DNA of 59,282 bases, taken from positions 1 to 59,282 of the forward strand of contig CAVZHO010000013.1 of assembly GCA_963775085.1 (NCBI GenBank), written 5' to 3'. The notes under the pieces were generated by a model. It did no database searches, was not told where the DNA came from, and saw only the letters and a list, made by a program, of their open reading frames with translations. Positions within the stretch are counted from its first letter, which is position 1. Each line of letters starts with the position of its first letter. Position numbers and translations under genes: made by a program. This document shows positions 52,836 to 59,282 of this stretch, one piece after another. This DNA comes from JAAFIP01 sp963775085. Lineage in GTDB: Bacteria; Pseudomonadota; Gammaproteobacteria; Burkholderiales; Burkholderiaceae_C.

Positions 52836-53624
52836 ATGTGCCAACTGCTTGGCATGAACTGCAACACGCCGACGGACATCACGTTCAGCTTCAGCGGTTT
52901 TGCCCAGCGCGGCGGGAACACCGACCACCATGGCGATGGCTGGGGTGTGGCGTTCTTTGAAGGGCAAGGCGATGGTTCAAATAGCGGCAAGGGCCTGCGC
53001 CATTTCGTCGACCACGCCAGTGCCGCCACCTCCCCCGTGGCCGAGCTGATCCGCGGCTACCCGATCAAGAGCAAAAACGTCATCGCGCATATCCGCAAGG
53101 CCACGCAGGGCGTGGTGGCGCTGGAGAACTGCCACCCTTTTGTGCGCGAGCTGTGGGGCCGCTACTGGGTGTTTGCGCACAACGGCGATTTGAAGGGCTT
53201 TGCGCCGCGCCTGCACGGCAGCTTTCGCCCCGTGGGCAGTACCGACAGCGAGCTGGCCTTTACCTACATCATGCAAGAGCTGGCCAAGTCGCACGCGGGC
53301 GTGCCCTCGGTGGCGGAGCTGACGATTACGTTGCGTGAAATTGCGGCGCGCATCGCCCCGCACGGGGTGTTTAACTTCCTGCTCTCCAACGGGCAAGCGC
53401 TGTGGGCGCATGCGTCGACCAATCTGTACTACGTGACGCGCCAACACCCGTTTGCGCATGCGGCCTTGGTGGACGAGGACGTGAACATCAACTTTGCCGA
53501 GCACACCAGTGTGCATGACCGCGTGGCTGTGGTTGTCACTGCGCCGTTGACTTCTAACGAGGCGTGGGTGCAGATGATACCGGGGGAGTTGAAGGTGTTT
53601 GTGGATGGACAGGTGGTGGGGTAG
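52836..53624 (+). CDS. class II glutamine amidotransferase (YafJ-like)
   Basis: A 262-residue Ntn-hydrolase; Cys2 becomes the catalytic N-terminal nucleophile after Met removal. MCQLLGMNCNTPTDITFSFS, DHHGDGWGVAFFEG, HIRKATQG, FAHNGDL and GSTDSELAF are the GATase_6/YafJ signature. It lies 2 bp after proA and is probably co-transcribed. Its acceptor substrate is unknown. Confidence 0.9.
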   Translation: MCQLLGMNCNTPTDITFSFSGFAQRGGNTDHHGDGWGVAFFEGQGDGSNSGKGLRHFVDHASAATSPVAELIRGYPIKSKNVIAHIRKATQGVVALENCHPFVRELWGRYWVFAHNGDLKGFAPRLHGSFRPVGSTDSELAFTYIMQELAKSHAGVPSVAELTITLREIAARIAPHGVFNFLLSNGQALWAHASTNLYYVTRQHPFAHAALVDEDVNINFAEHTSVHDRVAVVVTAPLTSNEAWVQMIPGELKVFVDGQVVG

Positions 53625-53710
53625 CCTGCCGTTTGTGATCACGCTGCTTGTCTGGTTTGCTTGAGTGGTTGGCGAGCTAGTGTTGTCTGGGCGTGCTTGG
53701 TTGGTGGGTG

Positions 53711-53998
53711 GGCGGTTGAGCGTATGCAAATCGCCCACCTACTGGAGTTACCCAAAATCGATCAATTTGCATACGCTCAACCGCCTGTACAAAAGGTAGC
53801 GCGCTACCCGTAGTCGCCGGACTGTCTTGCAGAAAACTACCGGTAGCGCGCTACGTTGGTCGCCACACGGTTAGGTGTTTATCATCCGCCCTCATACTGG
53901 AGTACCAGAAATCGGGCGGCTGATAAACACCTAACCGTGCGTACGAGACCCTCTCAGTGGCTTCAGAGCAGCGCGAACTACACCTTAGTTCGCTGAAG
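53711..53998. repeat. tandem hairpin array with conserved loop core
   Basis: Hairpin 1: arms 53711-53731 and 53765-53785 pair perfectly over 21 bases, loop 33. Hairpin 2: arms 53866-53884 and 53921-53939 pair perfectly over 19 bases, plus 6 inner pairs, loop 22. Both loops share CGCCC, TACTGGAGT, ACC and AAATCG in order, while the stems differ. GGTAGCGCGCTACC (53795-53808) and GGTAGCGCGCTAC (53842-53854) lie between them. A third stem GCGAACTA/TAGTTCGC follows (53973-53993). There is no gene in this 447 bp convergent gap; 53636-53710 is G/T-rich. Confidence 0.85.
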
Positions 53999-54039
53999 TC
54001 GCCAGTGACCACAATCACATAGTTAAAACTGCCCATAAT

Positions 54040-54077
54040 CCCTGTCACTAGGACGTAAGCAGCTGGAAAAACTATAG
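54040..54077 (+). repeat. dispersed short element, copy 12, overlapping the gshB stop
   Basis: CTGTCACTAGGACGTAAGCA, then GCTGGAAAAACTATAG. The gshB stop codon (54072-54074) lies in its end, the same arrangement as at priA. Confidence 0.7.
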
Positions 54078-55021
54078 ATCCTTCTCCAACGCATCAATAA
54101 ACATAGCCGCCACATCAAACCCCTTTTGATCAAAAATCTCCTGAAAACACGTCGGACTAGTCACGTTGATCTCAGTCACGCAGTCGCCAATGATGTCCAA
54201 GCCCACCAGCAGCAGACCACGCGCGGCAAGAACAGGCCCAATCGCCTCCGCAATCTCCCGGTCACGCGCACTCAGCGCTTGTGCCACACCCTTGCCACCC
54301 ACGGCCAGGTTGCCCCGTACCTCCGTGCCCTGCGGAATGCGCGCCAAGCTAAAGGGCACCGGCTTGCCGCCAATCACCAGTACCCGCTTGTCGCCCTGCG
54401 CGATGGCGGGGAGGAATTTTTGTACCATGATGGTTTGCGCGCCGTCTTTGTTCAACGTCTCGATAATGCCGCCCAGATTCAGCGCGTCGTCCTTCACGCG
54501 GAAGATGCCCATGCCGCCCATGCCGTCCAGCGGTTTCAAAATAATGTCGCGGTGCTCGGCATGAAAGCGCTTTACATCCTCGGCATCGCGCGTCACCAGC
54601 GTAGGGCCGATGAATTGGGGGAATTCCATGATCGCCAGCTTCTCGGGGTGGTCGCGCAGGGCACGGGGCTTGTTGAATACCTTGGCTCCTTCGCGCTCGG
54701 CCTGCTCTAGCAGGTGGGTGGCGTAGAAATATTCGCTGTCAAAAGGAGGGTCTTTGCGCATGACGATGGCGCTGAAGTCTTTGAGCGCCAGCGCGCGTTT
54801 GGCCAGAGGAAATTTCTCGGTAAACCACACACTGGGCTGACCGGTGAGCGTGATGTCGCGTACCTGCGCGGTCACCGGGCTACCTTGCTGCCACATGATG
54901 TCTTCTGCTCGCAGGCCGACACACTGTGCCCACGCCGCTGCGCCTCGCGCATCATGGCGAAGGTGGTGTCTTTGTGGATTTTGAAGGACTCAAGCGGGTC
55001 GGCGATAAACAGGATGTGCAT
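54072..55021 (-). pseudogene. gshB: glutathione synthetase with a single-base frameshift
   Basis: ATG 55021 opens MHILFIADPLESFKIHKDTT, then FAMMREAQRRGHSVSACE, the normal GshB N-terminus. At about 54906-54911 one base is missing relative to the expected frame; the rest (DIMWQQGSPVTAQVRDITLT, then DPPFDSEYFYATHLLEQAE, KPLDGMGGMGIFRV, GDCVTEINVTSPTC) is intact in the next frame. A reinitiation at ATG 54896 would give 274 residues without the N-terminal subdomain. Either a real lesion or a sequencing error. Confidence 0.85.
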
Positions 55022-55101
55022 GGATAGTCGCAGTGATGTGCGCAGTTATGTGCTCAGTGAGGTGCGTGCAGAACCTGCTACGCGCATGAAGGAATAAAAC
55101 G

Positions 55102-56271
55102 TTAAGCGGGACGGCGCAAGTTTTGCACAAAAAGCGCCAGCGTGCCTGCCACTACGCCCCAAAAGGCCGAGCCCACTCCGGCTATCACCACCCCGCTGAG
55201 CGTGACCAGGAAAGTAATGGTAGCGGCCTCGCGGTGCTTCTCATCCGCCAGGGCACTGCTCAAGGCTCCGCCAATGGTGCCCAGCAAGGCCAGGCCCGCA
55301 ATGGCCGCAATCAGTTCTCTGGGGAAGGCGGCCAGCAGGGCGGTAAACACCGCGCCAAACAAACCGATGGCGATATAGATCGCACCGCAGGACGCGGCGG
55401 CAGTGTAGCGCCGTGCCGGGTCGGGGTGCGCCTCTTGGCCCATGCAGATGGACGCGGTGATGGCGCTGAGACAGAGTGAAAACGCCCCAAACGGAGCCAG
55501 CAACAAGGTGGCCATCCCGGTCATGCTGATCAGCTTGGAAATCGGCATGTCATACCCCGCTGCGCGGATGGCCGCCACGCCCGGCAGGTTTTGCGAGGCC
55601 ATGGTGACGACAAACAAAGGCAGAGCCAAGCTGATGGCGGCTGTTGCGCTCCATACCGGAACGGTGAATACCGGCACGGCAAGGCTAAATGGCATGCTAG
55701 TCCATGTCATTTGGTCGTTTGCAGCTACGTAAATAATAGCAACTAGCAAGGTAACGGGCACCGCATAGCGAGGTGCCAAGCGCTTGCCCAGCAAATAGGT
55801 GGCCAGCATCAGCAGCACCAGGGGCAGGGCGGTTTGCGCCGCACTAAAGCCTTGTAGCGCAAAGCGCGACAGCACGCCCGCCAGCAGGGCCGAGGCAATG
55901 GCCACAGGGATGCGGTGCATGAGCTTTTCAAACCAGCCCGTCAGGCCGCACAGGGTAATGAGCGCCGCGCAGAGCATGAAGGCGCCCACGGCCTCGCCCA
56001 TGCTAAAGCCACCGCCCGCCACGGCCAGTACCGCTGCGCCCGGCGTGCTCCAGGCCACCATGACGGGTTTGCGTAGCCACAGCGATGGCACCAGGGTGCA
56101 CAAGCCCATGCCCAGGCCCAGTGCCCACATCCACGAGGTAATTTGCGCTGGCGTCGCGCCAAAGCTAAGCGCTGCTTGGAAGACGATCGCCACGGAGCTC
56201 GTGAAGCCCACCAAAACGGCGACAAAGCCTGCGGTGAATGCGGGGAGTGAGAGGTCTTTGAAAAACTGCAT
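55102..56271 (-). CDS. benE: BenE-family benzoate/proton symporter
   Basis: A 389-residue inner-membrane protein with about twelve hydrophobic segments and the BenE signature: FTAGFVAVLVGFTSSVAIVF at the start, GATPAQITSWMWALGLGMG, WSTPGAAVLA, and later TASICMGQEAHPDPARRYTA. It would import benzoate or a similar aromatic acid. No benzoate-degradation genes are nearby, so the substrate could differ. VAIIYVAANDQ may hold a weak copy of the dispersed element (55717-55760). Confidence 0.88.
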   Translation of the reverse strand: MQFFKDLSLPAFTAGFVAVLVGFTSSVAIVFQAALSFGATPAQITSWMWALGLGMGLCTLVPSLWLRKPVMVAWSTPGAAVLAVAGGGFSMGEAVGAFMLCAALITLCGLTGWFEKLMHRIPVAIASALLAGVLSRFALQGFSAAQTALPLVLLMLATYLLGKRLAPRYAVPVTLLVAIIYVAANDQMTWTSMPFSLAVPVFTVPVWSATAAISLALPLFVVTMASQNLPGVAAIRAAGYDMPISKLISMTGMATLLLAPFGAFSLCLSAITASICMGQEAHPDPARRYTAAASCGAIYIAIGLFGAVFTALLAAFPRELIAAIAGLALLGTIGGALSSALADEKHREAATITFLVTLSGVVIAGVGSAFWGVVAGTLALFVQNLRRPA

Positions 56272-56299
56272 CGCGCTATTAGACCGCAGCGCCGGGTGC

Positions 56300-58168
56300 C
56301 TAGATCTCTATTTTTGAGCCCAACTCGACCACCGCATTATTGGGCAAACGCAAAAAGTCGGCCGCCGCGCTGGCGTTGTGGTGCATCTGCGCAAACAGCT
56401 TTTCACGCCAAGGCGCCATGCCGCCGCCAATGGTGGGCACCACGGTGTCGCGCGACAGGAAATAGCTGGTTTGCATCGGGTCCAGCTCACAGCCGCGCCC
56501 GGTAATCTGTTGTAAGGCCTCAGGCACATCGGGGTCGTTTTTAAAGCCAAAGTTGAGGATGACTTGCCAACAGTCATGCCCCAGCGCCTCAATCTCTACC
56601 CGCTTGTTCAGGCCGACCCAAGGCACCTCTTTGCTGCGCACGGTGACAAACAGGTTGTGCACATGCAGTACCTTGTTGTGTTTCAGGTTGTGCAGCAGGG
56701 CATTGGGTACGGTGCCGGGTTCGCCGGTTAAAAACACGGCGGTGCCTTCCACCCGCACGGGCGGGCTGACAAACACGGCTTCCAGAAAGCCTTTGAGTTC
56801 CAGGCCCTCGGCTTTTTGCTTCTCCGACATCAGTTTGCGGCCTTCTTTCCAGGTAAACATCAAGGTAAAAATCGCGCCGCCAATCAACAAAGGAAACCAG
56901 CCGCCGTCCAGCAGTTTGAGCATATTGGATCCCCAGAAGGCCAGATCCACCATAAAGAAAATGCCGGTGGCCGCAAGGCACAGCCATAAAGGGTATTTCC
57001 AGGCGTAGCGGATGACGTAAAAAGTCAGCACCGTGGTAATCAGCATGTCAGTACACACGGCAATGCCGTAGGCCGATGCCAGCGCGCCGGAGGATTTGAA
57101 CATCACCACAGCAAATGCGATCGCTACAAACAATGCCCAGTTCACAAAGGGGATATAGATTTGCCCGGTGTCTTTGGCAGAGGTGTGCAGCATGCGCAGG
57201 CGCGGCAAAAAGCCCAGTTGCACGACCTGCTTGGTCACCGAGAACGCGCCGGAGATCAAAGCCTGCGAGGCAATCACGGCCGCCATGGTGGCCAAAATGA
57301 CCAGGGGTATCAAAAACCAATCCGGAGCCATCATGTAGAACGGGTTTTTCACCGTCTCGGGCCGTGCCAGCAGTAACGCGCCCTGGCCAAAATAGTTCAG
57401 AGTGAGGCAGGGCATGACCACTGCAAACCAGGCTAGGCGGATGGGCCGTTTGCCAAAGTGGCCCATATCCGCATACAGCGCCTCAGCGCCCGTGACGCAC
57501 AACACTACCGCGCCCAGCATGATGAAGGCTACATGCGTGTTCTGCCACATGAACATCAACGCATATTGCGGGCTGAGGGCCTTGAGAATGACGGGGTTTT
57601 TGGCAATGTGCGAGATACCCAAAATGGCGATGGTGGCAAACCACACCAGGGTAATCGGACCAAAAAACTTGCCAATACCGCCGGTGCCCCGTTTTTGCAC
57701 CATAAACAAGCCCAGCAAGATCACCAAAGACAGCGGCACCACATAGGTTTTGAACTGCGGAGAGATGATTTCAAGGCCCTCGACCGCACCCAATACGGAT
57801 ATGGCAGGCGTAATCACCCCGTCGCCATAAAACAAGCAGGTGCCAAAGATGCCAATGATGAGCAAGTTGCGCCGCAGTTCCGGTTTGTCATGCACCGCAC
57901 GGGAGGCCAGCGTCAGCATCGCCACCAAGCCGCCCTCGCCCTCGTTGTCGGCCCGCAACACCAGGACGACGTACTTAATCGACACAATGACCGTCAGCGT
58001 CCAGAAAATGATTGACAAAATGCCGTAGACGTTATCTGGCGTAAAAGCCACATGGCCCGAACCAAAAATCTCTTTCATGGCGTACAGCACGCTGGTGCCG
58101 ATGTCACCATAGACCACGCCTATGGCACCCAGCGTGAGTGCGGTAATTGAGGATTTGGAGGATTGCAC
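56300..58168 (-). CDS. kup: low-affinity potassium transporter Kup
   Basis: A 622-residue proton-coupled potassium symporter. The N-terminus SSITALTLGAIGVVYGDIGT (about 6-25), then VKYVVLVLRADNEGEGGLVA-like IKYVVLVLRADNEGEGG, GDGVITPAISVLGAVEGL and a cytoplasmic C-terminal domain with FGFKNDPDVPEAL are diagnostic. GTG 58168 is chosen because it gives the usual start and length; the frame stays open to 58333 with unrelated residues. No clear ribosome site is visible. Confidence 0.9.
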   Translation of the reverse strand: MQSSKSSITALTLGAIGVVYGDIGTSVLYAMKEIFGSGHVAFTPDNVYGILSIIFWTLTVIVSIKYVVLVLRADNEGEGGLVAMLTLASRAVHDKPELRRNLLIIGIFGTCLFYGDGVITPAISVLGAVEGLEIISPQFKTYVVPLSLVILLGLFMVQKRGTGGIGKFFGPITLVWFATIAILGISHIAKNPVILKALSPQYALMFMWQNTHVAFIMLGAVVLCVTGAEALYADMGHFGKRPIRLAWFAVVMPCLTLNYFGQGALLLARPETVKNPFYMMAPDWFLIPLVILATMAAVIASQALISGAFSVTKQVVQLGFLPRLRMLHTSAKDTGQIYIPFVNWALFVAIAFAVVMFKSSGALASAYGIAVCTDMLITTVLTFYVIRYAWKYPLWLCLAATGIFFMVDLAFWGSNMLKLLDGGWFPLLIGGAIFTLMFTWKEGRKLMSEKQKAEGLELKGFLEAVFVSPPVRVEGTAVFLTGEPGTVPNALLHNLKHNKVLHVHNLFVTVRSKEVPWVGLNKRVEIEALGHDCWQVILNFGFKNDPDVPEALQQITGRGCELDPMQTSYFLSRDTVVPTIGGGMAPWREKLFAQMHHNASAAADFLRLPNNAVVELGSKIEI

Positions 58169-58624
58169 GGTGTATTTATGCGCCGTCGCTGGGCCGCGCA
58201 GACCAGTTGTGGCATCAAGTAGTTTTAGTGGATAGAGGCAATATTGTGCGCCCAACCGGTTGAATTCCTTGATTTGTTGCGGCGCTTTAGCGCATTGGCT
58301 GTTGCAATGCAGCACTTTGTTGCGAATGGACAACTTCCGCTCAGGTTCACGTTGGGCCCGTCCTGCGAGGTTACTTTTGTTTGCAGTTTGCAGGATTCAG
58401 TTGAAGTGATTTACTCATGGGGAAGCCTAATTACTAGTGCACAATAGGTTTTTTCAAATTTGCCAATGTTCAATGCAAATTGTTAATTGCGTTCGGATCT
58501 GATGTTGCGTGATTTTTCGCACGTAAGTAATGGTTCTGCAAAATTTATCAGGGGTTGGAATTGTTTTGTCGGTTTCGGTAATACACTCGGCACTTAGTTA
58601 ATAAATGTAATGATTTAATTTTGG
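58169..58624. other. 456 bp non-coding gap
   Basis: Divergent region between kup and the surface-protein gene. It becomes AT-rich after ~58400. I see no gene, and no element copy; TGCGTGATTTTTCGCA near 58504 is a weak hairpin. Confidence 0.4.
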
Positions 58625-59282
58625 TTGGGAACTTCTTTGTCTTTGGCTGCCAAGGTTCATAGCCTTGTACTTTTTTGTCGGCGTTTTGCGCCACCTTCTG
58701 TTACTGCCTTCGCATTGACGGTGGGTTTGATGCTGTCGCTTTTTGTGACGCATGACGCCCTCGCTCAAACGCAAATCACCAATACCGCATCTATTTCGGC
58801 TCCGGCGGGTGTTTTGAACACCAGTACTGCCCCAGGCTGTTCTGCTGGCACCTGCACGGCAGTTGATCCAGACGCGGTATCGCCGAGTTTGCCGCTAGTC
58901 TCGAAGACATTCACCCCCGGTACGATCAATGCTGGTGGGACGTCACTTTTGGTGATTACCTTTACCAATTCCCATAAGTTGGTGTCCGCTACGTTCACTA
59001 CGGGGTTTGTAGATGATTACCCGGCCGGCCTGCTAAATGCAGCGTCACCTCCCGTGTCAACTTGCTCCGGCGGAACCGTACCAATTGCAACATCGGGCGG
59101 AAGTCAGCTATCGATTCCTGTAGGCACGGTCATTCCGCCTAACGCAAGTTGCTCCATCTCAGTTGTGGTGACCTCGTCGACCTCGCCTCAGGCCGCCAAT
59201 ACCATTCCAGCGGGCTCTTTGTCTACCTCGCTTGGGGCTAATCCAATTCTCACTTCTGCGACTTTATCGGTTAATTTTTCCG
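58625..59282 (+). CDS. exported DUF11-like surface protein, partial
   Basis: An open frame from ~58619 runs off the window (219 codons). No ATG precedes the signal segment; TTG 58625 is a tentative start. The signal peptide (TAFALTVGLMLSLFVTHDAL) ends ALAQ. The mature part shows DUF11-type repeats: VSKTFTPGTINAGGTSLLVI, then FTNSHKLVSATFTTGFVDDY and paired cysteines (VSTCSGGTV, NASCSISVVV). Such proteins are usually large, repetitive adhesin-like surface proteins. Its length and anchor lie beyond the window. Confidence 0.7.
   Translation, partial: MGTSLSLAAKVHSLVLFCRRFAPPSVTAFALTVGLMLSLFVTHDALAQTQITNTASISAPAGVLNTSTAPGCSAGTCTAVDPDAVSPSLPLVSKTFTPGTINAGGTSLLVITFTNSHKLVSATFTTGFVDDYPAGLLNAASPPVSTCSGGTVPIATSGGSQLSIPVGTVIPPNASCSISVVVTSSTSPQAANTIPAGSLSTSLGANPILTSATLSVNFS

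Noticed and set aside
53711..53998. CRISPR array or integron attC sites
   Set aside because: Repeats are few and palindromic with variable arms, not regularly spaced direct repeats, and no cas or integrase gene or clear attC R-box pair was found.
58169..58333. N-terminal extension of kup
   Set aside because: The extra residues are unlike the family; GTG 58168 gives the usual 622 residues.
1..59282. tRNA, rRNA or riboswitch
   Set aside because: None recognised on reading either strand; small or degenerate RNAs could be missed without a covariance search.

Overview
The window looks like a chromosomal segment of a GC-rich betaproteobacterium, most likely a member of the Comamonadaceae (Rhodoferax/Polaromonas/Acidovorax-like). 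This rests on the leuS-lptE pair, two orphan Bug/TctC solute-binding proteins, a homodimeric AceE, a LivKGFHM-type transporter, and dispersed repeats of a style I associate with that family. No rRNA, tRNA or CRISPR array was seen. No genome comparison was possible, so taxonomy and repeat-family novelty are inference.

Layout. 1-6850 is an accessory, repeat-rich zone: an IS91-type transposase remnant, a duplicated 3' end of aroE, a UPF0175/DUF3368 toxin-antitoxin pair, intact aroE, then a block (higBA, two damaged copies of an HTH antitoxin-like gene, an AlbA_2/Schlafen-type protein) bracketed by two inverted copies of a ~225 bp palindromic element. 6850-11180 holds two secreted alpha/beta hydrolases and a patatin-like lipoprotein. 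11236-16170 is a five-gene branched-chain amino-acid/amide ABC transporter operon. 16345-26757 holds a low-affinity iron permease-like protein, a creatininase-family amidohydrolase, a DUF2145 pair, aceE with a divergent Lrp-type regulator, a DsbD/ScsB-like thiol reductase with a redoxin, and small proteins. 27430-34526 is core: hemE, priA, leuS, lptE.

34538-47201 separates lptE from holA, genes that are often adjacent in related bacteria. It contains arginase, two Bug proteins, a dienelactone-hydrolase-like protein, a sulfatase, a toxin-antitoxin cluster (BrnT/BrnA, extra CopG, excisionase-like orphan antitoxin, HigB/HigA-type pair, truncated antitoxin) and a disrupted putA. 47265-59282 returns to core-like genes: holA, a molybdopterin oxidoreductase with a divergent TetR regulator, proA, a class II glutamine amidotransferase, a frameshifted gshB, a BenE-type transporter, kup, and the start of a DUF11-like surface protein.

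The most unusual signals are in repeats rather than genes. (1) A short element (core TAGCTGCTTACG, partner half with AATAAAATA and AATATAGC) recurs about 20 times, between genes, supplying stop codons, and in frame inside priA, leuS, putA, aceE, proA, dsbD and probably others. (2) 53711-53998 carries tandem long hairpins with a conserved loop core but different, perfectly paired stems. (3) 46553-46811 carries two hairpins sharing one core in opposite orientation inside unrelated outer stems. (4) Two toxin-antitoxin modules sit between direct duplications of a neighbouring gene.
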